The position numbers and the translations under genes were made by a program. A model generated the notes under the pieces. It saw only the letters and a list, made by a program, of their open reading frames with translations, was not told the origin of the DNA and did not search any database. A DNA stretch of 64,000 nucleotides from Lingula anatina (Eukaryota > Brachiopoda > Lingulata > Lingulida > Lingulidae): the NCBI RefSeq assembly GCF_001039355.2, contig NW_019775459.1, positions 329,060 to 393,059 on the forward strand, given 5' to 3'. Below, one piece after another: positions 23,722 to 35,020 of this stretch (the first letter of the stretch is position 1; each line of letters starts with the position of its first letter).

Positions 23722-23957
23722 AAAGCTCCGGTGAAATGCTGCGATTTCTCAATGTATAGGGTGCTAATCGATCCTCTATCAGTGCTATGACCTCACGTGC
23801 TATTTTTTTAGATTCTGAACCTGATTTTGAAATCTTGTTCATCATAGAAATCAAAATAATTAACCCTGGCTCGAAAAATGCGTCGGCGACGCTCTGGGCG
23901 TCTTCTTGCGTCCAAATTGTTAAGTGCTCGAATATCACGCAAGTCTACGTCAGCCAT
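23714..23957 (-). pseudogene. Harbinger transposase, N-terminal fragment with frameshift
   Basis: From ATG at 23957 the minus strand encodes MADVDLRDIRALNNLDARRR, then RRIFRARVNYFDFYDEQDFK and RFRI. After a one-base frame change it continues SKKIAREVIALIEDRL and RNRSISPELSL. The F-DE-F-RFR and RN-SISP-L words are characteristic of HARBI1-like transposase N-termini. The catalytic DDE region is absent. Confidence 0.6.
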
Positions 23958-23974
23958 CTTTTTTCCGGGGGTCA

Positions 23975-24236
23975 TGCCGATACTCCCCCGCACCGTTACT
24001 CCCCCGCACCGATACTCCCCCGCACCGTTACACCCCCGCACCGATACTCCCCCTTAGTAAATTTTTGCATTATGCACATCGATACGACCCCACACTGATA
24101 GATCCCCGCATCGATAAACCCCCTGTAAAATTGCCGTTATACGCGCACCGTTACTCCCCCGCGCCGATACTCCCCCGCGTTGTTGTTTCCCGCACCGTTA
24201 CTCCCCGCACCGACATTCCCCCGCATCATTACTCCC
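23975..24236. repeat. Minisatellite with a roughly 15-base CGATACTCCCCCGCAC unit
   Basis: Degenerate head-to-tail units of CACCGATACTCCCCCG and CACCGTTACTCCCCCG. The open frames rich in Pro, His and Tyr across it are by-products of the repeat. Confidence 0.9.
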
Positions 24237-25285
24237 CCTATGCAATTTTGACGAAACTGAGGATCGAGCAACACAGTCAACCCTCCATTTAATTATACAG
24301 GTTAGGGTCAGTCTAGGTAAGTGGATCAAAATCTACGACCCGTTTAAGTCCAAATTTTGCGGAGAATCTCATGTACCACGCAAGTCCTTTATGCGAAATT
24401 TCGAGTTCGCACGTATGTAAGCAAGTACGGAGGATATTGAACATTTCCAATAGATTCTACGAATAATCTGCGAACAGCGAGGCCGCAAGCGTAATTTGAT
24501 CCCTTTCTAAGGAGTTTGCGATTGGTTTGCAAGTGAGACTTGTCTGGTCCAAGATGCACGCCGCAAGAAATGAAAGAGAAAGAGCCCTTTGCGTGTTGAG
24601 TACGGCGCACGGCCTCACATCTATAACGAACAAAATCGAAAACACGACGGGACTGCGAGTATAAAAGGCGTGCTCACGACGCATGCTCGTGTCTCGACAA
24701 TTTCGTTGTGCAACAATTTTCAAAAATTTTGAATTTTGCTCAATTCAGATTCTAATCTAATTCAGATTCAAAAGACAAGGGAAAGAAGCTTAAAGAGCAG
24801 AAAAGAAGGTTGGAGGAAAAAGACAGAAAACGAAGCGCTTTAGCACTTCTTTAATTTTTTATTACTTAATAATTTTACGAATTCATCGTTGCCTGAAAAA
24901 AAAAAGACATAGCTGCGTTATCTTAGATTAAAACTAACTTTGCCTTAAGTTAATAAAAATAAATAAATAAATAAATAAAAGGCCCTACAAGATATATATA
25001 CAGTAACTACTGAGTACAGTAGGAGAACGAAATTAATTTTGCAAAAACATTTCTCAAAAATCACAAGGAATAGTCTAGAAGAGCTGTAGACCTACGTACT
25101 GTCAAACTGCACACTAAGTCTGAGATCGACTTCGTGTAACGTTCTTTATTTTTCCCAATATATTTCGAATAAAATTAGTCAATTCTGGGTCCCAAGAGGG
25201 TGGTGCATCTTGAAAAAAAAAGCATTATAGAAAGTGTTGTAAATTACGAATGGGGTTTACAAAGCCAAGGGAATCTATGCCTTGG

Positions 25286-25523
25286 GGGAGTAGTGTTTTT
25301 GCGGAGTATCGGTACGCGGGAGTATCAGTGCGGGGGAGTATCGGTGCGGGGATGTAAAGAAGCGGGGGAGTATCGGTGCAGGGATGTAAAGAAGCGGGGG
25401 AGTATCGGTGCAGGGATGTAAAGAAGCGGGGGAGTATCGGTGCAGGGATGTAAAGAAGCGGGGGAGTATCGGTGCGGGGATGTAAAGAAGTGGAGGAGTA
25501 TCGGTGCGGGGGAGTATAGGTAC
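25286..25523. repeat. Minisatellite, inverted relative to 23975-24236
   Basis: Contains the complementary word GGGGGAGTATCGGTGC. From about 25345 it is arranged as near-identical 33-base units containing GGGATGTAAAGAAGCGG. The two arrays form the inner arms of the Harbinger-derived foldback element. Confidence 0.9.
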
Positions 25524-25796
25524 GTTTTTCCAAGCTACAGAGTTAAACCTGGGTCTGACCAGGTTTATTTTTAGACTTGGTCCGAGTCCATAATCCGGGT
25601 ATCAAAAACTTAGACCTCAATTATGAAACACAAACCTGTCTAGACCAGGTTTAGAATGATGTTAAGCCAGGTTTTACTAGACCACTGGTCCAATACTAAA
25701 ACCTCCTTTATGAAATGCAGGCAATCCCTAAACCTGGTGTAAACTCACTTTAGACTAGGTTTAACTTTAAACCTCCTTTATGAAATCGGCCGATAT

Positions 25797-25860
25797 AGAC
25801 CGAAGAAGGTTTTAAAAAAGAACTGAAAACTAATATATTTGTTGTAGGTACGCAGACACG
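25797..25860 (+). mobile_element. LINE C-terminal remnant, right part
   Basis: Encodes GFKKELKTNIF, the typical LINE ORF2 carboxy-terminal word. It continues the frame interrupted at 23309 by the Harbinger element. Confidence 0.55.
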
Positions 25861-25959
25861 TGGTATGTCTCTTCGTGAACTGTCCAGTACGGTCTGAGTA
25901 GTGTTAATATCATGTGACTGGTCACTCGAGTAGTGTTATCAAACAGAAGGTGATGAGGT

Positions 25960-26560
25960 AAATCAGATTTTAGAGTTGGGTCATTCGAAGGCTCTTTCGC
26001 TTTCCGTGATGCAAGCAGAGAATGTTCTCAGCGATTCGGGTCCACGCCTTGAGGTCGTGAACGGTCAGAAGGTAATTGCAGTAAGCTTAATGTGAGCGAA
26101 GCTTTTGACTTTCTAAAAACTATAGTTTAGGACCAGTTCGGATATATTTTTTTGAGCAAAAAATATTTTTCCTTTGAATCTTTTGAGAAAAAGATTAAAG
26201 CTTTCCCGTGACACAAAATTGAAGGGGAAGGAAACAAAGTCGCATATAACTTCAACCTAGTACTGGAAGCTTAGAAACGCTAGAGTCAAGAGCGTACGAA
26301 AACAAAGATTCAAAATCTATACAGATTATTACGAGCCTAAAGGAGAAATTGCACCAACGTAATAAATACATTCGAATCACTGGCTCCTGTCCAGACGGTC
26401 GGCGAACTTAAAGAGTACCAGATTCCGATTACGCTGATGATTCCGGCGATGATCGAAGGACGAGAGCAATCGAAAACAGGTCGAGATAAGGCAAATTTTA
26501 GAGATGGGTCATTCGAAGGCATATTCGCTTTCCGTGATGCAAGCAGAGAATGTTTATAAT
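25960..26560. repeat. Pair of direct repeats of about 70 bases
   Basis: The string CGCTTTCCGTGATGCAAGC with preceding GGGTCATTCGAAGGC occurs near 25976-26030 and again near 26507-26560. I see no gene between them. Confidence 0.7.
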
Positions 26561-27690
26561 TCCCTCCCACATTAAAATTTAAAATAAATAGCAATCTGAA
26601 AGAAAAATTTTGCATTATAATTAAATGGTGATAGGAATTTTGGACTAAGAGATTAGTTAAATACTGATTAGTGATATTTTCTGTCAATTAATGTAGAATC
26701 TGATAATATGATTAAAAATACTTAATTAATTCTTGACCTTGCTCCGGGCAGTTTCACACTTGTGCCAAGTGCTTTTTTGGACTCCATTGTACAGCGGTAA
26801 AAGTTCTTCAATTGCCATGAAGGTTTTAAATCAGACTCTGTATGGAGCTGCTATCTGCTGGTGCTATCGGCAACGAATTAGTTTGACTTTGTTTCTGAGG
26901 GAATCTACCGTCTAAAATAACTATTTCTGAAAATATGTGCGTTTTGCTGAGGGTAGGCTAGGCAATACACGGCCAATTTCTTAGTACATGCGTACAACAG
27001 AATAATGATAATAATAATAATAATAATAATAAACAGCTATATTTGGTCAGGAGTTGCTTGAAGCATAGCACAACGTTGCTGTCTATCGGCATCAGTCCGT
27101 TAGTTTGTCAATTATCACGAATTACCCACGAATCGCGAACCCATTCATTTTCCTATGGCAATCTTCTAACTCATTAAAAGTGCACGCAGTGGGCTAAGCG
27201 TGACGTCATGCAGTGCATTTCTGGGGATGGTGACTAGCAAAGGTCTTCAGGCCCATGAAATTTCAAAGTCATGCACAACTCGAAAATGCCAAAATGTAGA
27301 CAGGACAGCACTGTTCTGAAATGTTTTTATTTTCCATGTTTAACAATTTTTAAAATAAAACAAAAATAACAGTTTACTGCCATTTTTATGTGATTAGCTG
27401 GGGGGATTGGTGAGATGGGAAGAAGCATCAATAGAGCAGTGTTAAATGTCCAATTTCTTCCATTCTGAGATTCTGAACATAGTGAATGATTGAATCTAAC
27501 AAACTGCAATGATATGAGTTTATTTCCAGTTTTGACACTTTATTACGCAATACACGATAGCAAGTTTACCATCATTTTTACAAAATCAACTAACAATGTT
27601 GTAAAGATGCAGGAAAAGTCAAACAAACGTTTTTTTTATGTTTCTGTTAACATTCTTAAGATTTGAATTTGAGGACATGTGAAAAAGCGG
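26561..27690. other. No gene seen
   Basis: Noncoding appearance, with a short (AAT)n near 27003-27032. The open frames are short and unsupported. Confidence 0.5.
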
Positions 27691-27699
27691 CGCGGCTTC

Positions 27700-27992
27700 T
27701 GAAGCAGTGGCCTGATCATGCTAATTTTCAAACTCAACCTGCATTTAAGTAAGATTGAGCACTCCTGTGAAATTAATTACAATCGGCCAATCTGTTTTTC
27801 ATATATTGCGTTTACAGTGTTGCATAAAAAAAAAGAAAAAAAAATTCAGCATCACTACTAAAATAGTTGCCCGTTCATGCCAATTTTTTTAAACTTAACT
27901 GCGTTTGATTAAGATTGATTACTACTATGAGTTTTATGACAACAGGCTTATCGGTTTTCTTTGACATATGTTTACAGTGTTGCATATATGAT

Positions 27993-28038
<46 letters not shown>

Positions 28039-28110
28039 GCATAACTTATACAATAATGGCCCGATCTTGCTGATTTTCGAACGTGACCTGCGTTTTATGA
28101 ATATTCATCA
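27700..28110. repeat. Three imperfect tandem units of about 165-180 bases with A-rich ends
   Basis: Each unit begins with a GCCxGATCxTGCxxATTTT-like word (27706, 27870, 28050), then CTGCxTTT, and the first two end at TTTACAGTGTTGCATA followed by A-rich sequence. The A-run 28000-28035 is the longest. Confidence 0.65.
28000..28035. repeat. Poly-A run
   Basis: 36 consecutive A, a likely place for length error. Confidence 0.95.
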
Positions 28111-28119
28111 GCTCTGTAA

Positions 28120-29035
28120 ATATAGGGCCGGGGGGTGGAACTGACCTCCACTTGTTGTGTTTTGCAAGGAAAGTGCACGGCACCGACGGCGACGGCGACG
28201 ACAGACTGTACAGAGTTCAAGCTTTTGAGTGTTTTGTTTCATATTAAACTGTTTCAATTTTTCAGTTCGGATCCTGGTTCTAAAGGACAGCAGAAGATAA
28301 AGCAAGATGGAGTTTTCTTGAAAAAAAAAAAAAAAAAACTATACTGAAGAACTGATCGTTATAATTACTACTTTGTCTTTTTTAAAAACGATTTTTGTTT
28401 TATAGTTGTTAGATTTCGTTGTTTTGTTCAAAATTTGTTCAGATTTAATAATAGTAATAGTAATAATAATAGCAAGAATATATGGTATTCAATTTTCACC
28501 AATGACTGTCTTTATTGTAATGCGTTCAACCGGAAATAAAGCACACGGAACGAAACGAGCGCTTCCATACCTAACACTGTGTCTGTGTTTATGCTATAAA
28601 TATTTTATGTTCGTTTGAGTGTAACGAATTAGAACATAACTCTTATAAAGTTTTAGAGCAGATTTGACTGGATTTTAACTTCTTGAACTTTTTTTTTCAT
28701 TATATTTTAGTTATCTTATTTTAGTAATTTATTTTTGTAAAGTCAACTGAAATTTTTTAATGGCTTTTAAACTTTGAATAATTATATTGAATTATCACAC
28801 ATTTGTCACATAAATTACATAAGGAGAACGGCCCCTGTTGTTGTTATTGAGAACTACAGTAGCTTTGGTAAATATACATATATATTTGCTTCAGTTCATA
28901 GTGAAAAAACTTTATTGGCCACATTAACTAAATGAACATTTTTTTTTCTTTACAGTAAGGCTTGAACCGTAGAATAAGTTATATATATATATATATTCAC
29001 GATGCTTTTTTCATAAGCAATTTACATACATTGTT
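28120..29035. other. No gene seen
   Basis: AT-rich with small homopolymer and dinucleotide runs. No supported exon. Confidence 0.45.
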
Positions 29036-29039
29036 TAAT

Positions 29040-29345
29040 CAGAACTTGTGCAAACATACACTACAGTAAGCAATAGTAATGTAAGCAATTGAAATTCAAT
29101 ATCGAGTAAAAACTGTAGGCCTAAAAGCAAGGTTTTGTTTAAATTTTGTCATTTACGTTGCGAATACATAAGATTTGAAGTACAGCTGTATTTGTGGAGA
29201 CGTGTCTCAGTAGACCTGACGCTTTTTTTCATAGTCTTTTTTTTCTAATCTCTGCAAGGAATGCTAGTATTGAACCGCCTACTTTGCTACTTTTCTGTAT
29301 CATAAGTATATTACAAAATAATAAATAAATAAATAAATATATAAA
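29040..29345 (+). mobile_element. LINE 3' region ending in an (AAAT)n tail
   Basis: Matches 54840-55072 and 60403-60600, which directly follow LINE reverse transcriptase remnants and a (CA)n tract. Shared words include AAGGTTTTGTTTAA and TCTCTGCAAGGAATGC. Here the coding part is missing. The similarity with 54840 onward continues through gene D/E, so this LINE tail was present before that segment was duplicated. Confidence 0.6.
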
Positions 29346-29745
29346 TAAAAACACCGCCCTCAGTTTTCTTTCTTCAGTGAGCATGATCAAACATACTGAT
29401 TTACAAAAACTAAAATAATGATAAAAATAATGATATATTTTTCTTGTAACTCGTATTTTTTTTGTTAGTATGACACAATTCTATTATGATAGATTTATAA
29501 CCTGATAATTGTTTTTTTTTTTTTCAATTAATGCCTGATCTTTGTATACATTCCTGGTTAATATTAATATTTTTAATCCGGAATATTCATCTCCCAGTTG
29601 AAAAAAAAACAATTACAGTGGCAGCACGTGGGGTAACGAGTTGTTTATTTATGTCTTCATATTGGTCAGTAGATTATAGATGATATATTACTGTTTATTT
29701 GCCTGTCTTCTCTTTTCAGACTTATGTCGCTTCACGTAACGCTGG

Positions 29746-31057
29746 CTAAAAAGTTTGAAAACAGTGTTGGTGATCTACAAAATCATCTGACTTCTTAGTC
29801 TCAATAAAGGCACGTTCCACAAATTTGTTCATGTACTTAAGTTGGAACTTCGTTGGATGGTCGTCCACTGTGACCAAGGCGATGTTTTCTGACAAACCGT
29901 CAAGAGATCCATTCCCTCTGTTCCCTGTTGTATCGGGGTTGTCTTGGTAAGGGTTGTCCAACGGCGACGTCTGAATTCGTCCTTCCATGTATAGCTTGCG
30001 GCCCTGTTGTAGAACCTTGCCGTAGATGTCTTCCTCGTGCAGGGTTTCCTCTGGTGTCTCCTTTTCTCCAAATATTATTATCAACACCATTGCTGGAATG
30101 AATAAACATGCAATACATACTTCATAAGAGAAAATGCTAAATATAACACAATCGCTTTAATATTCTAACAAATGTTTTGAAATGATTCCATCATTAATAT
30201 CCCTTTGCTCGGTCTTCTCATCGCGAGAACAGAGGAATACTCAGCAAAACCACCCACCTTGTAAGGATCCAGCGTCTGTTATAAGTTTAGTGAAAACCGT
30301 GTTACTATTAAAGTACATTTGTCTGATGTTCTTTGGTAGACAACAGATTACAAGCCGGCACTCTGCTTTTAACTTGTGACCCCTGATGAGAGTGACTATC
30401 TCTGGGCAGAATTCCCTTCTGAACATAGCCTGGAATTTGTCAGCTGTCTCAGAACTCAAAACACCGACGAATGTTCTCTGTATGTTTTCGTCAGGATGAG
30501 GAATAGCCATCAAGTCTTTCTCCTGTAAATTTTGAACACATTCATAGATATATTTTCTGAAGTCACACATATCTTTAACCATATTTGCTTGTGCAAAATT
30601 CCGATTAGGTGCAGTGGTGCCAAAAAATAATAATAATGATAAATAATAATAATAAACATTTAAAAAAAAATGCAACACAGCTTCACTGTGGCGTTTGTAA
30701 TTTTTGATTAGTTATCGAATGCACACTAGTATAAGTTCATGCTTACTTGAAAACTTACAGGTAAAGTGGGTGGCTTCCACCACTTACTCAAATTCGCTGA
30801 AATACAGTAATCTAATGTTATTATTTAATTACCTTAAATTTTCCGATGAAAATATAAACAATAAACTATCCTAATAAGCAATACACGTCATTGCAAAAAA
30901 TTACAGGTGATATTCGTTTAAAAACCAGCATTATTTAAATGATAGAATGCACGCTGCAGCAATATTTTCTTACATTAGAATACGTACACTTACTCAAACA
31001 GCAACCCCTATCCTGCGGTGTTTTGGGAGGCTCTTCCGCTACTGCAGATGTTTTCGC
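29746..31057 (-). CDS. Gene D: family 2 protein, first exon not identified
   Basis: Minus-strand exons: 30994-31057, 30759-30796, 30258-30522, 29746-30092. Splice phases are 1, 0, 1, as in genes A, B and E, and the frame is open. The first visible exon encodes AKTSAVAEEPPKTPQDRGCC. Its ancestral donor (GTAAGG in gene B) is GATAGG here, but a GTAAGT 18 bases downstream restores phase 1. The domain exons encode TFVGVLSSETADKFQAMFRR, CRLVICCLPK, AMVLIIIFGEKETPEETL and ALVTVDDHP. An insert rich in Asn and Pro (NPYQDNPDTTGNRGN) sits before the last strand, as in gene E. No membrane segment is seen. The N-terminal exon may be the orphan at 38870-38953, which would need a 7.8 kb intron. Function unknown. 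Confidence 0.65.
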
Positions 31058-31682
31058 CTTAAATATATTAAAACAGCCAGTAAGTATAGTGTAGAAATAA
31101 GTTATCAAGATATCCCAGGAGCTCAGGGTGGTACATGTATCTGTGGACGTGGTTGATGCTGCGCTCTTGTAATATCAATGTATTTCATAGCATTGTCTAG
31201 GTATATGTAATGTAAAATAATGTCTGTTTCATACAATAGGTAAAAAAAGGCCTGTCCTGACTACCGAAGTAAAATATCCTTCTTTTAGACTTGATTGTAT
31301 GGTTTATATATACGATATGGAAATACATGTAATAGCCCGCATCTACATGTAGTATAAGTGCGAGTGTGAAGGATTAGGGAGAGAACAGGAGGGACGGTCA
31401 TTGGACACTTTATGTCTCCTTGATCTAAGCTGATGTAAGAATTAGGATATGCCCTCGTTAGGAATGTAACAAACTCAAGTGTGATGTTTGAAATTTGGCA
31501 GATGATGGCCGCTTTTATTGGAAGTCGCATTAATAAGAAGAAATAAACCGTATTACTGATAAACATTGAATAATGTTGATAGATGATATAAACTTAGTGT
31601 GCGCCAGAAGTATCTACATTTAAATTATAATTCCAGACAAATAGTGCACACATTTCAAATTGTGGGGTTGCAAAGAGGCCAA

Positions 31683-31850
31683 CCGTAAGCCAAAACTGAG
31701 TAAGCCAAAAAATTGTGTAAGCCAAATCATGTGTCAGCTTAAGATTGTTTAGGCAAAAATTGTGTAAGCCAAAAATTGTGTAAGCCAAAACTGAAGCCGA
31801 AAGGTAAGCCAAAACTGTAAGCCAAAATTGTAAGCCAATTACATCAAAGA
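31683..31850. repeat. Degenerate tandem repeat of GTAAGCCAAAA
   Basis: The word TAAGCCAAAA, with or without TTGTG in front, recurs about nine times at uneven spacing. The minus-strand open frame across it is a by-product. Confidence 0.85.
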
Positions 31851-31859
31851 TCGGCTAAG

Positions 31860-33440
31860 GCTGACGATGTGATTCAAACACATTTGATGGACTCCAGTTC
31901 TCTGCCAGCTGTTATAAAATTGGCCGAAGATTTTGGTCTCATTTTGTAACAGCTAGAAATGCCTACGATATACAATGCATCCTTCCACATCCTCCTTACA
32001 AATAAAATACAATACAAAAGAAAACGACAAATAAATAAATGAAATAAAATAATTAAAAAGCATTTTTACATTCTGTGCACTGGATCAAAACACGGTAACG
32101 GGACACATGGTCATATTGGCCTTAGTCCGATATAAGGTTTATTTTTTTCCAAGTTTTTATCATCGAAATATGTTAATTAATCAGAAGTAATAGTTTAACA
32201 ATAGAAAACTGCCATCTATCACTTATTTTGAGTAAAAAATTATTTAGCACTAGGAGTGGTGTATCACGTCAGAGATATTTGACTTCGAAAAGTGTTCATA
32301 CTTTCCACACCTGATAAGTTGTCTCAATGAAACATAAAATCCTCTTTCAAATAATGATAAGTAATAATTGTACAGACTTGACCTTCAATATGGAATATTT
32401 TTTCCAAATCATTTTTTTTCAGTTTTTTTTTCCTATTTTGCTGACTGATAAATGAAAATAAGGATTAAAACCGTGTTCTAATAACTTTTAATTATCTCCA
32501 ATTCAGTTAATTGGAAACGACACAATTGACCGCACACTTCTGCATTCACATATCTTATATGAGATTGGAGTTTTTGAAAAAAAAAACGCATTTCTACCTC
32601 GAAACTGAAATATTCCATATTAAATGTCAAGTCTGTATCTAAAAATAACAAAATTAAAACAATTTACAGTGAATTTATTGCCACATTTTAGCATTTATCT
32701 ATGACGGGATATTTTCTGACAGATGTGAAACACTAGGTTTTCCATCTTCAATTGAATCATTTTCAAGTGTTCTGGTGTGTTACATTTCTCTATTTTCTTT
32801 TTCAACTTATTATTATTGGGTAATTCGTTAACCATTCCTGATTATTAGCTAGGTTGACTGTCAGTGATTAGGTGTTGACATGTACCGTCAGACCTCACTG
32901 CGTTGTGTGTCACACCTGAATGCATTACCCGCCAAGCAGGTATGACAGGCCTGTGACATGTTAACAAGATAGTACTGTGACAGTCTGGTGTCTTTTTCTA
33001 ATTACAATGTTTGTTGCAACATGTCCTGTCACACTGTAATCTGCATTAAGACTGTACGGAGTAAACTTGACTACTGACATGTGTCACACTATCAGTATAT
33101 ATACTGTATATAGTGGTGACAAGTGACAAAAGTATTAGTGTGTCATAGTTTTCAAAAGCTGCCAGTCATGTCTCTGTCAAAGGCTGAAATGCGGAACGAT
33201 ATAAAGAGAAATTGAAAAAATGGAAAGTGGGATTAATGTATTGTAGCAGCTACCACGCCCATCAGCAGTCGCTGGGAAAACTGTCCTTCTGTTTCAGGAA
33301 TTCAACACCTACACCAGCTTCAACCCCAGCCCCGTAGACATATTCTTGTGTCATCTAATTCTCAGTACCAGCAACCCTCTTCATATGCTAAACTTATTCA
33401 TAGACTGTGGACTTTGATCTGCCTGCACATCCACACAATG
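31860..33440. other. No gene seen; start resembles gene E intron
   Basis: 31900-31970 resembles 57000-57060 in gene E (GTAACAGCTAGAAATG), so the segmental duplication shared with gene E reaches this far. The rest shows nothing I can support. Confidence 0.5.
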
Positions 33441-33464
33441 ACAATGTCAGTCAATTAAGGCCCA

Positions 33465-33719
33465 GCTCAGCCTCACCGAGGAGATTTGGTCACTGCGGAG
33501 TTTGCTGCCAGGAAAGGAGTAAAACAATTCTTAGGTCAGGTCACCCATGAGACTGAAGATGGCGAAGCAGAAGTCAGTTTCTTACGCACTGAAGGTTCTG
33601 TCAAAAGATTCTTTGTGTTCCCGACCACAGAAGACAAAGCGTGGATTCTCATAATAGATGTAAAGAAAATCCTACCAATGCCTTGCATAGACACTCGTGG
33701 ACAATACTTGTTCTTATAA
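33465..33719 (+). pseudogene. ORF fragment with a tudor/SH3-like pattern
   Basis: Encodes PHRGDLVTAEFAARKGVKQF, then LGQVTHETEDGEAEVSFLR, FFVFPTTEDKAWI and a stop. The order GDxV-x-F, LGxV, xVxFLR, FxFP resembles the small barrel-like segment found at the end of many uncharacterised animal proteins linked to retroelements. The upstream frame is interrupted by a stop at 33455 and no acceptor is obvious. More likely a fragment than a working gene; domain identity is a guess from the strand pattern. Confidence 0.35.
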
Positions 33720-34584
33720 CCTGTTAAAGTGAATGGTTGAAAAAATCTCTAAAGTGCAGAAAAGATGTGTGTTCTAAGACTAATTAATTGCTTCCTAAGA
33801 CTTGTACCTTGCAATATTAATTACAAAAGTCTACATTGAATGAAATTTCAAATATAATTTTGTGTTGAAGTTTTAGTAAAAAAAAAATACAGGGGTCAAA
33901 AATGTCCGTTTTCCGTTTTATGGTGTCGAGGTAAACGCAATAAAATCTTTGACCAGTCTTATCATTTAGATTATTATGGGAAATATTACACGCGGCAAGT
34001 GCATCATATGCTTCAGTCTAATGTATATAGCTACTACATGCTTACCAATCTAACTGCTGAATATATGTATGTAACATGTGTATGTATGAGGTGTGATTGT
34101 GGTAGTGTATTGTGTTCGTGTCTTTTCGTTTGTGTTCGTGTACGTTCGTTTTTATATAAATACACGCCCTATCCCATTTGGCGGCACATTCATCATTTCA
34201 CGTTGGCACACATTTTACAGGTAAATATTGGCTTGGTTGGTTTATTTTTTGTTATTTAAGATTTTAATTATTCTTATTTTGTTATAAAGATAAGTATTTT
34301 TCAGTTTGTTTAGTTTATTTTGAATGTTATTTATTAATTTATTTTTATTTTTCGTAATTTGTTCTTTCCATTATTATTACAAAGAGACATTCATCATTTC
34401 ACGTTGGCACACATTTTACAGGTCATCAATAAAATGTGAATCCCTAGTCTCAGTCTGTTACATGTATATACAAGCAAAAAATAAAATAAGTATTCTTACC
34501 TGTGTAGTGTATTACAGCAGTTTTGTTGTAAAGTAAATGACTTATATTTTAACTAACTACAGATAATAATTAAAACGGAATCAA

Positions 34585-35017
34585 ATGAGTAAAAGGATAA
34601 GGAATTTATTAAGTGTAAGTTCGGGAAATGCTTCTGCAACTAAACAAAAACCACCCAGTCCGTTCAAAATGAGGGGTAAATTGCCACCAAAAGGAGTTTT
34701 ACAGGGGCCCTTGTGGACACCAAACTTGTTTTGCAGGTTAGAATACCAGACGACCTCCGAGGAACCCACTGTTAACAGCAAAGCATCGTCGTATGTTTCT
34801 CTAATTAACTGGGGACCATGACCGTTTCTGGGTTGGACACTAAAACCGAGTGGCTTTCTTTATTGAGGTGTAAAGTGACAAGGGTCATTGACAGCGCCAG
34901 TATTTGTGAGATTGCCAGTACACACAGAGTACTTATAATAGCAGATAACCTACAGAACCTAGAGAATGGGCAGCTACCTTGGTCATCAAAATCGCCATAT
35001 TTAGACCAATATGAAGG
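34585..35017 (+). pseudogene. ORF fragments, function unknown, cut by a transposon
   Basis: Two frames follow each other: one encodes SKRIRNLLSVSSGNASATKQ onward to a stop at 34819, the second SGLDTKTEWLSLLRCKVTRV and IDSASICEIASTHRVL onward. The second is open up to an element insertion at 35021 and may resume at 35747-35888 (STAYMYLSSKTGSNQ). I do not recognise the sequence. Length and lack of stops hint at decayed coding DNA, but the evidence is thin. Confidence 0.25.
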
Positions 35018-35020
35018 TAA

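Larger units (their letters stand above)
23313..25793. mobile_element. Non-autonomous PIF/Harbinger-derived element, 2.48 kb
   Basis: Bounded by perfect inverted ends TCGGCCGATTTCATAAAGG and CCTTTATGAAATCGGCCGA, with TAT on both outer sides (23310-23312, 25794-25796). Long subterminal regions are built from repeated AAACCTxGTxTA words in opposite orientation. Inside are remnants of both Harbinger ORFs and two oppositely oriented minisatellites. It sits inside a LINE remnant. The internal stretch 24250-25190 shows no gene. Confidence 0.8.

Noticed and set aside
23975-24236. Regular short repeats that might suggest a CRISPR array
   Set aside because: Units are contiguous and degenerate with no unique spacers, the genome is eukaryotic, and the block is internal to a transposon.
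24656-24667. TATAAAAG box-like word
   Set aside because: Lies inside the Harbinger-derived element with no exon downstream.
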